In this document: positions 44,941 to 53,192 of the stretch, one piece after another
Layout: each line of letters starts with the position of its first letter
Position numbering within the stretch: the stretch's first letter is position 1
DNA from: Bdellovibrionales bacterium CG12_big_fil_rev_8_21_14_0_65_38_15
GTDB taxonomy: Bacteria > Bdellovibrionota > Bacteriovoracia > Bacteriovoracales > Bacteriovoracaceae
Direction: 5' to 3'
Length of the DNA: 64,000 nt
NCBI GenBank assembly: GCA_002787775.1
Contig: PCUW01000050.1
Coordinates: forward strand, 50,774 to 114,773
Program-made: the position numbers and the translations under genes
Notes under the pieces: generated by a model
Database searches by the model: none
Told to the model about the DNA's origin: nothing
The model's input: the letters and a program-made list of their open reading frames with translations, nothing else

Positions 44941-45671
44941 GGGGTACCTAAAGTCTGTGAAACGATTTGCTTTTGAATAAGGTCACCAGTCGCAGAAAAA
45001 ATAATAATTTTAAACAGAACTTCTCTTGTTCCTGGAACTCTTGGAAATAAGGCACGAACCGGTCTAAAGCGGCTCGTAGCAAAGTATTCGCCTTTATTAA
45101 AAGACAATTGCATTTCATCACGTTCAAAACTGTCTTCAGGGTATAAGGCAACCTGATTTCCTGATTTCATAACCACAAAAAGGTAGCCTGCTTGTCTTGC
45201 ACCGTCTTTAGTTGCATTCACAATTTTAAAATTGAGTGCAATATCATTATCGACAGGGACGACTTCAACTTCTTCTAATGTTAGAGCAGGTGATTTTGAT
45301 AAATCTTTTTGTCCTTGAATCTGTTTAAATAGACTAAGAGTGGAGAATTCTCGCTCTGTTTGAACAGGTGAAGCTAGCTTGTTTTCTAAATCTTTATTGA
45401 GCATTTCAAGCTCTTTGATTTTTGAGCTCAGACTAGTGTTTTCTTCTCTCAAATTATTAATAACGACTGGCTCTTTTCGTTTTGCTAGGACTTCTAGTTG
45501 TTTAAAATAAACAGCAAAAGCGATTAAGCCTGCGATACAGACGAAAGTGATCATTGGAAGACCAACAGTCAAAAACTTAAAATACCTTTTGCTGACTTCA
45601 TAATAGCGAGGAGCTAATTGCTTGGTGTAAAGAATGAACGATAATTTATCATTTGAATCAGCATTGGCCAT
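44937..45671 (-). CDS. Membrane-anchored coiled-coil protein of the bactofilin operon
   Basis: This 244-residue protein has a cytosolic N-terminus of about 30 residues and one transmembrane helix (about 33-55). A coiled coil (about 70-97, NLREENTSLSSKIKELEMLN) leads to a periplasmic beta-rich domain (about 130-244) ending with a hydrophobic strand. It is not recognised as a named family. The M23-partner-like organisation and overlap with bactofilin suggest it links the bactofilin filament to the periplasmic wall machinery; that is inference. Confidence 0.65.
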   Translation of the reverse strand: MANADSNDKLSFILYTKQLAPRYYEVSKRYFKFLTVGLPMITFVCIAGLIAFAVYFKQLEVLAKRKEPVVINNLREENTSLSSKIKELEMLNKDLENKLASPVQTEREFSTLSLFKQIQGQKDLSKSPALTLEEVEVVPVDNDIALNFKIVNATKDGARQAGYLFVVMKSGNQVALYPEDSFERDEMQLSFNKGEYFATSRFRPVRALFPRVPGTREVLFKIIIFSATGDLIQKQIVSQTLGTP

Positions 45672-45674
45672 ATA

Positions 45675-46745
45675 TTAATTACTCGCCGATTGTGTCGAGC
45701 TTCCAGTGGCAGGTGTAATTTCCATAATCTGCTCTGGATTTAGAGTGTTAAAGAATCTCATCGAAGGTTGGAAGGCGACTTTCGCTTGAGAATCTGTCAT
45801 ATTTTCCAAGCCTTGCTTAGTCCAAATCTCAGAAACAATTTTCCATTCGTAATATTCATTCTTTTTTAAATAAAGCAGTTTTTTACCAATATCAGAAAGG
45901 TTAGTAGCTTGATAATCTTGAATGAAAGTTACAACCGCATAGTCATTAGCTAGCATAATTGAAATGTCTGAAATTCTAATCTCGGGCTTACCAGGTGCTT
46001 TAAAAACGGCACGCTTATAACTAGCGAATGGGCCATAACTCCCTCTAGTTCTATCTTTGAACTTCTTGTTATCGTATTGGCTCAGATAGGTTTCGATATC
46101 TTCGTCCTGCCAAGCTTTGGCCCAAGTTTCAACAGTTTTTTGAATACTGTTTCTTTCTGTTTCCCATGCATCCTTTTTTAAATAATTAAGGTTATGGACA
46201 ACAACAACAGAAGTACGATTGAGTTCAATATATTTAGCAAGATCAATAAGATCGACATTGGCGGTGACGACGCAACCTCTAGAATCAAGGCCCTTATCAA
46301 TTCTAGTTTCATCATTGGTAGAGTGGATCCAGATCCCACCGCCAGTTTTGCCATCAGCCTCATCCATAGGATTAGGGTAGTTCATGACAAAGGCTCCAAC
46401 GCCATAAATTTCGCCGGCCTTACCATGACGTTTAATCAAATCATCATGAGTTAAAAACTCAGTCATTTGATAAACACCTTCCGGAGTTCTATGGTCACCT
46501 TGAAAAATTTTGTCTCCCAATTTTTTACCAGTCGCCATTTGTACTGTTTTAATTAATTTTGGTTGACCGTTATCATTTTGAAACAGGTGAAGTTGGTGCG
46601 TCGATTTTTCAGCAACAAGAACATGATGAGAAAAACTATCATCAAGCTGCATAAGAGCGGCGGGCATAACTTCATTTGCTTGAGCAATGCCACAAACAAA
46701 AAGTGATAAAGAAATGATTCTTACTGTTTTAGTCAGGTTTAGCAT
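45675..46745 (-). CDS. L,D-transpeptidase (YkuD) with C-terminal NTF2-like domain
   Basis: The Met at 46745 is chosen because it starts a clean signal peptide (about 1-21, SLSLFVCGIAQA) and has GGAG upstream. The longer frame to 46898 adds an unlikely second hydrophobic stretch. The YkuD catalytic domain (about 40-190) contains IWIHSTNDE and the Cys in LDSRGCVV. The C-terminal part (about 205-340) resembles an NTF2-like/SnoaL domain that may bind the wall or substrate. L,D-transpeptidases make 3-3 crosslinks or attach proteins or D-amino acids to peptidoglycan. Such modification occurs in predators of this group. Confidence 0.85.
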   Translation of the reverse strand: MLNLTKTVRIISLSLFVCGIAQANEVMPAALMQLDDSFSHHVLVAEKSTHQLHLFQNDNGQPKLIKTVQMATGKKLGDKIFQGDHRTPEGVYQMTEFLTHDDLIKRHGKAGEIYGVGAFVMNYPNPMDEADGKTGGGIWIHSTNDETRIDKGLDSRGCVVTANVDLIDLAKYIELNRTSVVVVHNLNYLKKDAWETERNSIQKTVETWAKAWQDEDIETYLSQYDNKKFKDRTRGSYGPFASYKRAVFKAPGKPEIRISDISIMLANDYAVVTFIQDYQATNLSDIGKKLLYLKKNEYYEWKIVSEIWTKQGLENMTDSQAKVAFQPSMRFFNTLNPEQIMEITPATGSSTQSASN

Positions 46746-46909
46746 CGGTAATCCATCTCCGATTAAGTTAACTGTCCGATAAATAATGACAATTATGAAT
46801 ATTATTGTAATCCACTCTGTCATACTGGGGCAACTTAGAAGATATGTTTTAGGGGCATTATTGTCCTCCCATTTGCTGCGTTGATTCCAGTAAACCATCT
46901 GACTATTAT

Positions 46910-46918
46910 TGATATAAT
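46910..46918 (+). promoter_or_regulatory. Extended -10 promoter for the acidic receiver protein
   Basis: TGATATAAT is a perfect TATAAT preceded by TGn, the extended -10 form that needs no -35. It lies 21 bases before the ATG at 46940. No -35 was seen. Confidence 0.5.
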
Positions 46919-46939
46919 GTATAAGGCTAAGAAATTATT

Positions 46940-49201
46940 ATGAAATTAGTGTTCCTAACGCAAGATCCTGATATTGAATCACTGGTAGATGTTATCAGTG
47001 GAGTCGATGTTGTACTTGCAGATACACTAGATGGACTTGAGTCTGAAATTGAAGATGAACGATGTATCTTCTTTATTGATTTAGATTTTGATAAAAAATA
47101 CTGCGAAAAGGTCAATCAAGAGCTTTTTGAACATGAAAACATCCGCCGAGTCATCATTTCTTCTGGAATGAGATTAAAAGATCTCAAAAAACATCAAAAA
47201 GGTAAGTTTGCGGCCCATGGTTATTTATTAAAGCCACTAACGCTTGAAATTATCAACGGTGTTCTAAACGATTATGAGTTAAGCGATTATATTCTGGATC
47301 ACCAGCTTGATGGGGAAGAGGTTGATGTTGATGAAGTTGACCTGACTCATTTTTCTGGAGCAAACCCAACCATTAAAGAATTTGGCTTTAATCCTGAGGT
47401 AAAGGCTGAAATTGATAAACACTCTGCAAAAAATGCGGATGAATTTGAATCTAAACTTAATAAAACAATTCAAGCCACTTTTGACGATGTTTTTTCATCA
47501 TCACCAGATGATGAAGAAGCTTTAAACTTTGATACAGATGATGGTGATGACTTAGATTTTGGAGATGAGGGGATTCCTGATTTTCAAGATGAAGTTGATG
47601 ATATTCCAACTCTCGAAGTTAATCTTGATTCCTCAGCTGATGAAGATCTATCAGCTGGCTTTAAAGATGGACTATCTCCAGATGATGGAACAGGTGAGTT
47701 TGAAATTGATACAACACTATTAGATCAAGATGAAATAAATATAGAAGATGAAATTGAAGAGGTTACGATGGCAAGCAATGATGACTTAGACATAGACGAT
47801 GACGGTCTTGAGTTTGACGATGAAGCCGAGGCTGAACTTGATGAGGGAGCGCTCGAGTTCGATGCGCCCGATTCAGTTTCAGGTAATCAAAAAACAGATG
47901 CTCTAGACTTGGGCGCATCTGATGATGCTGGTGGTTTCGAGCTTGGCGATGATGATGTTTCAATTGATCTTGGAAGCGACGATTTAGATTTAGGCGAAGA
48001 TGTTGATGTTGATCTCGATGAAGTCGATTCTGCGATCGAAGCAACTGGACAGCTTGATTTAGGAAATAGCGGTGGTGACCTTGAGTTTGATAACGCGGAT
48101 GAATTAAGCGGCGACGCTGAAATTGAGTTTGGTGGTAATGATACTGATGCAGGTGATTTAGACCTTGATGAAAACACAAATCCTACGATAGTTTCAACCA
48201 GCAGTAATATTCAAGCGAATGCTTTAAATCTCGACGATGATGATATGGCGGAATTTTCAAGCCAAGAACCTCTAACTGAAGAGGCGACATCAACGAATTC
48301 AGAAAACTTTGATCTTTCTTCAAAAGAAGAGATTGATGATGAAGATAGCTTTAGTCTCGATGATGAACCTGAAGAAGCAACAAGTAGTGAGCTTGCCTTT
48401 GGTTCTGATGATGATGAATTGAATGATGATATTAGTTCTGAAGAGACTTCACCAACAATGGTAGCACCGCCGCAAGAGCTAAGCTTTGGATCTGACGATA
48501 TGACGTCAGAAAACTTTGCTAGTGCACGTTCAAGCGCTTCTCTGGATGAGCCCTTGCCGCGAGGGCAAGTTTTAGAAAGCCTTGGCCAGCCCGAACTATT
48601 AAGACTGCAAGCGACGATAAAACAATTAAGAGAAGAGCGCTCTGGCATGATAGGGCAGATGGATGACCTTAAAAGTAGAGTAAGACTATTAGAGCAGGAT
48701 AAGCTCACATTAAAAGCAGAATTAGAAGAATCTAAAATTGAGATTAATATCTTAAAGAAACGTCATTCTGAAGAAAACGAAGAAACAAAGCATCGCAATC
48801 GTGTTTTAGTTGAGAGAAAGGCATTTTTTGAAGAAAAAGCTAAGACATTGCAAAAAGAATTTGATCGTCTTTCACAAAAAATCCGAATTGATTTCAATAA
48901 AGTAAAGCAAAGAGAAAAAGAACTCGAAAGCCAGTTGGAATTAGTAACAATGGATACACAGTCTCAAGTTAAGTCTCGAGATATGAAAATTTTAGAACTC
49001 AAAAGGAAAATTGATTCTCTAGAATTTAATATGGAAAATGCAACAATACGTGAACAAAAATCAAGAGAAGATAAGGTTAAGCTAGAAGAGAGACTTGGTA
49101 AAATAATGAAGACATTAAGAGGCTCAATTCAACTTTTAGAAGATGATATAGATCTTGATGAAGAGACAAGAATGCAAATTGAAAAGGCTCGAAAACTCTA
49201 A
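46940..49201 (+). CDS. Receiver-like / acidic / coiled-coil protein
   Basis: This 753-residue protein has three parts. Residues 1-110 form a receiver-like domain (LVFLTQDPD at the first strand, FFIDLDFD with Asp47, IISSG, and Lys98 in YLLKPL). Residues about 115-535 are low-complexity and very acidic, rich in Asp, Glu, Leu and Gly, with many short D-L-D repeats. Residues about 540-753 form a long charged coiled coil (LRLQATIKQLREERS to the end). The plan resembles the polarity proteins FrzS and AglZ of Myxococcus, though no close identity is claimed. It is first in a group with a diguanylate cyclase. Confidence 0.6.
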   Translation: MKLVFLTQDPDIESLVDVISGVDVVLADTLDGLESEIEDERCIFFIDLDFDKKYCEKVNQELFEHENIRRVIISSGMRLKDLKKHQKGKFAAHGYLLKPLTLEIINGVLNDYELSDYILDHQLDGEEVDVDEVDLTHFSGANPTIKEFGFNPEVKAEIDKHSAKNADEFESKLNKTIQATFDDVFSSSPDDEEALNFDTDDGDDLDFGDEGIPDFQDEVDDIPTLEVNLDSSADEDLSAGFKDGLSPDDGTGEFEIDTTLLDQDEINIEDEIEEVTMASNDDLDIDDDGLEFDDEAEAELDEGALEFDAPDSVSGNQKTDALDLGASDDAGGFELGDDDVSIDLGSDDLDLGEDVDVDLDEVDSAIEATGQLDLGNSGGDLEFDNADELSGDAEIEFGGNDTDAGDLDLDENTNPTIVSTSSNIQANALNLDDDDMAEFSSQEPLTEEATSTNSENFDLSSKEEIDDEDSFSLDDEPEEATSSELAFGSDDDELNDDISSEETSPTMVAPPQELSFGSDDMTSENFASARSSASLDEPLPRGQVLESLGQPELLRLQATIKQLREERSGMIGQMDDLKSRVRLLEQDKLTLKAELEESKIEINILKKRHSEENEETKHRNRVLVERKAFFEEKAKTLQKEFDRLSQKIRIDFNKVKQREKELESQLELVTMDTQSQVKSRDMKILELKRKIDSLEFNMENATIREQKSREDKVKLEERLGKIMKTLRGSIQLLEDDIDLDEETRMQIEKARKL

Positions 49202-49209
49202 GGTGAACA

Positions 49210-50190
49210 TTGAGCGAATTAGAAACGTTACTTACATTTGTAACCAATTTTAGAGATTTTCATGACGAAAAGGGTTTTTTTCGTGCTGTAGATCTATTTT
49301 CGAAAGAACAGTTGCAATCAAAGGCTATTGTTGTTTTTTCTCTTCCCTTTGGAAATAAAAAAAATTGGAATATAGATCATTGTCGTATTGTTTGGAATAA
49401 GTCTCGTTTAGATTCAAAAGAATTACCAAAAGAAATTTTTTCAAAAGTCGTTTTTCATGAGTCTGGTATTACGACAGACAAGCCAGTGAACATTAATAAT
49501 GAAGATTTTTTTGTTTATTTTCTCGGTCAAGAGGGTGCCCAGGAGCTTTATCTATTGGCCCAGGTTCCTGAAAACTCAATTTTATCAAGATTAAGTCACC
49601 ACTTCGCTCATTTTCTTAGGACTGGTTTTGATAATATGGAGCGATACAAAGAAGTGAGACGACTTCAGTCTCTGGTTCATATCGATGATGTGACAGGACT
49701 CTTTAACCAACGAAAACTATATAAAGATCTTGATGAGTCAATATTGAGACATGAAACAGATGGAGAATCATTTTATGTTTTATTTATTGATATTGATCAT
49801 TTCAAAAAAGTAAATGATGGTCATGGGCATCTTGTGGGAACTCGATTACTAGTTGAAGTTGCAAAGTTGATGCAGCGTACGTTAAGAGAAACCGATCTTA
49901 TTTATCGCTACGGTGGGGATGAATATGTCTTGATTCTTCCAGGTGCTACAGATGAAGTGGCCAGAATGGTTGGAAAAAGGATGTTAAAAGCGATCAAAGA
50001 ACATCCCTTTAATGTCACAAAAGATTCTAAGCAACCAATGCACTTATCGGTTTCAATTGGTTTGGCAGGTTACCCGATGGATGCTAAAAGTCGAGATGAT
50101 ATCTTAGATATCGCTGATAGAATGATGTATCAGGCTAAGGAATCGGGTCGTGGCCGAGTATGTCACGCCGGAGAGTTGTTGGAATCATGA
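49210..50190 (+). CDS. GGDEF diguanylate cyclase
   Basis: This 326-residue protein has an N-terminal GAF-like sensory region (about 1-140) and a C-terminal GGDEF domain with DDVTGLFNQRKL, FIDIDHFKKVNDGHGH and the active-site GGDEY (235-239). The inhibitory I-site RETD (226-229) is correctly placed five residues before it. It likely makes c-di-GMP under product inhibition. The start is TTG 8 bases after the previous stop, with AGGTG. The stop overlaps the next gene by 4 nt. Confidence 0.9.
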   Translation: MSELETLLTFVTNFRDFHDEKGFFRAVDLFSKEQLQSKAIVVFSLPFGNKKNWNIDHCRIVWNKSRLDSKELPKEIFSKVVFHESGITTDKPVNINNEDFFVYFLGQEGAQELYLLAQVPENSILSRLSHHFAHFLRTGFDNMERYKEVRRLQSLVHIDDVTGLFNQRKLYKDLDESILRHETDGESFYVLFIDIDHFKKVNDGHGHLVGTRLLVEVAKLMQRTLRETDLIYRYGGDEYVLILPGATDEVARMVGKRMLKAIKEHPFNVTKDSKQPMHLSVSIGLAGYPMDAKSRDDILDIADRMMYQAKESGRGRVCHAGELLES

Positions 50191-51266
50191 TTTATCTTGT
50201 TGTTAGTGACTTACATCTTGGAAAAGGAAAATTCCTTAAAAACGGACAGCTTAATATCTTAGAAGACTTCTTTGAGGATGACCGCTTTGAGGAATTTTTA
50301 GAGTTTTATAGCACTAATGAAAATTACTTAGAGCCAGTCCATCTCGTTTTAGGTGGAGATATTTTAAATCTTATTCAAATCGATATTGAAGGTGTTTTCT
50401 CGTACATCATTGATGATGAATTAACATGTAAACAAATTGATGCGATTTCATCTGGTCATCCAGTATTTTTTCGAGCTCTTGCAAAGTTTATGCAAGCCCC
50501 AAATAAAAAGATGACTTATATCATTGGAAATCACGACTCTGGTATTGCTTTTGATGGCGCTCAGGAAAAATTAAGACAGTTGGTTAGTTCAGAACTTCAA
50601 TTTACAGAAGAACTCGATGAAAATGGAATTCACATTGAGCATGGTCATCGTTTTGAAGCCATTAATACAGTGGCTGCTAAAAATTATTTTGTGAATGGTC
50701 CACAGGGTAAGAAAATTCTTAATCTTCCATGGGGGAGTTTATTTTGTATTGGAGTTCTTCCATTACTTAAAAAAGAACGTCCACATATTGATAAAGTTAG
50801 ACCAATGTCTGCTTACATCACATGGTGTTTAATACATGACACGGCTTTCTTCTTTCGTCTGATAGCCAAAGTCGTTGGTTATGTCATCCAAACAAGTTTT
50901 GATACGTACGTCAGGCAGAATCGAAATTTTAAAACCTCGATGGCGATTCTTAAGCAAATTACGATTTATCCAAAATACGAGAAAAAAGCTAAAGCGATTT
51001 TAAGAAAGAAGAAGCACCTTCATACCGTTATTATGGGACATACTCACTTACAAGAGTGGAGACGTTTTCCTGAAGGTCGATACTATTTTAATACTGGAAC
51101 CTGGAATCCAATTCCGTCAATGGATGCTGGTCTGCACGAGTCGGCTAAAAACTTAACGTACTGCTTAGTTGAAGTTCATGAAAAATCAGGAACTCTAAGA
51201 AAAGGCGCTTTAAACGTATGGCAGGGGAAGTGGCGTCCGTTTAGAGAAGAAGTTCATACCGCTTAA
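50187..51266 (+). CDS. Calcineurin-like metallophosphoesterase
   Basis: The ATG at 50187 overlaps the cyclase stop (ATGA); an upstream start at 50160 is less likely. The 359-residue protein has the phosphoesterase metal motifs: SDLHLGKGKF, LGGDILNL, IGNHDSG, EHGHRFE and MGHTHLQEW. It is broadly like UDP-2,3-diacylglucosamine hydrolase (LpxH) in order but longer (LpxH about 240), so substrate is uncertain. A hydrophobic region at about 180-240 could sit on the membrane. Confidence 0.82.
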   Translation: MIYLVVSDLHLGKGKFLKNGQLNILEDFFEDDRFEEFLEFYSTNENYLEPVHLVLGGDILNLIQIDIEGVFSYIIDDELTCKQIDAISSGHPVFFRALAKFMQAPNKKMTYIIGNHDSGIAFDGAQEKLRQLVSSELQFTEELDENGIHIEHGHRFEAINTVAAKNYFVNGPQGKKILNLPWGSLFCIGVLPLLKKERPHIDKVRPMSAYITWCLIHDTAFFFRLIAKVVGYVIQTSFDTYVRQNRNFKTSMAILKQITIYPKYEKKAKAILRKKKHLHTVIMGHTHLQEWRRFPEGRYYFNTGTWNPIPSMDAGLHESAKNLTYCLVEVHEKSGTLRKGALNVWQGKWRPFREEVHTA

Positions 51267-51267
51267 A

Positions 51268-51660
51268 TTATTTTTCAGTAATCAGATTGATATTTTGAAG
51301 TCCTGCGGCCTTAAGTGAGTCAAGTACAGTAATGACTCGTTCATAGCGAACATCTTTATCAACTCTCATTTCTACTGGCTGAGCCTTGTCTGAAATACTA
51401 GTTAAACGGCTTGGAAGCTCTTCAAGAGAGATCTTTTCTCCTGCTACAGCAAGTTCTTCAGCGCTCAGCTCTAATTTTAAAAACTCTTTTTCATTCGCTT
51501 TTAAGCTTTCACCAGATGCCGCTTTTGGCAGTGCTAGTAATAATGACAGTTCATCTTTTTTAAAAACAGAGGTAACCATAAAGAAAATGATTAAAAGAAA
51601 AACGACATCAATCAAAGGTGTCATTTCAAAATGTAATGGCTCTCTCGATCTTCTTTTCAC
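51268..51660 (-). CDS. ExbD/TolR-family protein
   Basis: This 130-residue protein has one N-terminal transmembrane helix (about 13-33) starting MTPLIDVVFLLIIFFMVTS. The conserved Asp in this helix is the proton-binding residue of the family. A periplasmic domain follows. With the ExbB/TolQ-like protein 10 bases upstream it forms a proton-motive-force motor. Whether it serves TonB-type uptake or outer-membrane constriction is not known; tonB or tolA is not nearby. Confidence 0.9.
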   Translation of the reverse strand: MKRRSREPLHFEMTPLIDVVFLLIIFFMVTSVFKKDELSLLLALPKAASGESLKANEKEFLKLELSAEELAVAGEKISLEELPSRLTSISDKAQPVEMRVDKDVRYERVITVLDSLKAAGLQNINLITEK

Positions 51661-51670
51661 TAGTGCGATC

Positions 51671-52180
51671 CTACTTTAAAACCTGTGCTAAAACCGATTT
51701 CTCTATCTGTGCCTCAAGACGATCAAGGGAACCAATGAGATAGGTGTGACCAATGAAATGAGGAATGGCGACAATAAGCCCGCCTACTGTAGTGATTAAG
51801 GCCAATGAAATACCTTGAGCGAAATTAGCAGGATCACTTAGACCTGTTTGCGAAATAACTTGGAAGGCAAGCAAGATCCCTACGACTGTACCGAGCAGTC
51901 CCAAAAGTGGAGAAATCGTAGCAATAATTTTAATCGTATTCAAACCTGCTTCAATGCCAGCGATATAAGAAGCAATTTCTTGTTTTGCAAGTTCAAGAAC
52001 ACTGTCAGCAGAACCTTTTGGAATATTTGCACTTAGGCGACTTGCTGTATCACTAGCGTTTGAAGTCTCTCTTTTTAAGATGACAAATTTAGAAATCATT
52101 AGCGCGAAACCAATAATGTTGAGTAAAAGGAGCAAGTACATAATTGCTCCACCTTGTTGGATATAATTCCAAAGGCTCAT
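51671..52180 (-). CDS. ExbB/TolQ-family proton channel
   Basis: ATG at 52180 follows AGGAGG by 6 bases, so this start is preferred over the longer frame to 52198. The 169-residue protein has three transmembrane helices. The MotA/TolQ/ExbB signature is seen in LLGLLGTVVGILLAFQVIS and SLALITTVGGLIVAIPHF. It is the partner of the ExbD-like gene downstream. Its length is shorter than TolQ (about 230), matching stand-alone ExbB-like pairs. Confidence 0.9.
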   Translation of the reverse strand: MSLWNYIQQGGAIMYLLLLLNIIGFALMISKFVILKRETSNASDTASRLSANIPKGSADSVLELAKQEIASYIAGIEAGLNTIKIIATISPLLGLLGTVVGILLAFQVISQTGLSDPANFAQGISLALITTVGGLIVAIPHFIGHTYLIGSLDRLEAQIEKSVLAQVLK

Positions 52181-52283
52181 TGTCTGCCTCCTAGGCATTT
52201 AATTTTCTTCAATATTCTCTCTTATGCATATGTTAATGGCAATAAAAACGAACAAAGCGTTTTGGTCGGAAAAGTGAAAACTG

Positions 52284-52310
52284 TAAAAGTTTTAGTCGAA
52301 TGACCGAAAA
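52284..52310 (+). promoter_or_regulatory. FliA (sigma28) promoter of flagellin
   Basis: TAAA (52284-52287), exactly 15 bases, then ACCGAAAA (52303-52310) matches the sigma28 consensus TAAA-N15-GCCGATAA at six of eight -10 positions. It lies 54 bases before the flagellin start. Confidence 0.75.
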
Positions 52311-52320
52311 GCCTTAGGTC

Positions 52321-52344
52321 GAGTTGCAAGGAAATTGGCAACTC
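52321..52344 (+). promoter_or_regulatory. Hairpin in the flagellin leader
   Basis: GAGTTGC (52321-52327) and GCAACTC (52338-52344) form a perfect 7-bp stem with a 10-base loop at the 5' end of the expected transcript. It could stabilise the mRNA or control translation. Confidence 0.45.
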
Positions 52345-52364
52345 CTTTATACAGGGAATGTTTT

Positions 52365-53192
52365 TTGAGAATTGGTAGCAACGTACCAGCACTAATCGCC
52401 CAAAGGCGTATCAGCGAAACCCGCGAGGTTCAGGCGCGTGAGACTGGACGTCTTGCTTCTGGCGATAAGATTTTGCGCGCAGCTTACGATCCTTCCGGTT
52501 TGGCCATCTCTGAAACGATGCGCTCACGTAGCCGAAGCTTACAACAAGCAACACGAAATACTAATGACGGCGTCTCTATGCTTCAGGTCGCAGAAGGGAG
52601 TTTAAGTGTTGTTCATGATTTAGGTAAGAGACTTAAAGAGTTAGCGCTTCAAGCTGCGACTGACACTTATAATGATCATGATCGCTCGTCGATTCAAAAA
52701 GAATTTCAAGCTCTATTAAGTGAAGTTAAAAGAGTGACGTCATCAAGTGAATTCAACGGAAATAAATTACTCAATGGTTCAGGTCGAACATATGATCTAC
52801 AAGTGGGCATTCACGGTGATGCTGAAACCAGTAGGATGTCCTACGATTTAAAAAATGCCTTGGCGACAATCAAAGATCTCTCTTTAAATAGTATTAATGT
52901 TTACTCAAAGGGATCAGCTCAAAACTCAATTATGAAGTTAGATAATTTTATTGAGTCAGTTTCGAGTGGTAGGGCCTATCTTGGTAGTTTTCAAAATCGT
53001 TTAACCTCAGCAAGTTCCAACCTTGAAACAATGGATTTGAACACACAAGCTTCAAGATCAAAAATAAGAGATGCTGATTATGCTCAGTCGAGCGCTGAAA
53101 AAGTAAAGTCTGAAATAAATGGAGCAGCTTCGATTCAGATGTTACAAATCACCAGTAAGCTTCCGCAAAATGTTTTAAAACTTATTGGTTAA
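52365..53192 (+). CDS. fliC: Flagellin
   Basis: The start at TTG 52365 gives the flagellin N-terminus (M)RIGSNVPALIAQRRI and has AGGGA 7 bases upstream; the longer frame to 52335 adds non-flagellin residues. The 275-residue filament subunit has the conserved N-terminal coiled region (RLASGDKILRAAYDPSGLAI, then DGVSMLQVAEG). The C-terminal part has SSNLETMDLNTQASRSKIRD and AQSSAEKVKSEI. The variable central domain is very short. A sigma28 promoter precedes it. The stop overlaps the end of phoR by 4 nt. Confidence 0.93.
   Translation: MRIGSNVPALIAQRRISETREVQARETGRLASGDKILRAAYDPSGLAISETMRSRSRSLQQATRNTNDGVSMLQVAEGSLSVVHDLGKRLKELALQAATDTYNDHDRSSIQKEFQALLSEVKRVTSSSEFNGNKLLNGSGRTYDLQVGIHGDAETSRMSYDLKNALATIKDLSLNSINVYSKGSAQNSIMKLDNFIESVSSGRAYLGSFQNRLTSASSNLETMDLNTQASRSKIRDADYAQSSAEKVKSEINGAASIQMLQITSKLPQNVLKLIG

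Noticed and set aside
46746..46898. N-terminal extension of the L,D-transpeptidase
   Set aside because: It adds a second hydrophobic segment before a clean signal peptide, and GGAG precedes the inner ATG.
47763..48708. Antisense frames opposite the acidic repeat region
   Set aside because: They are Ser- or His/Gln-rich mirror images of the GAT/GAA codon repeats on the plus strand, with no ribosome site or family match.
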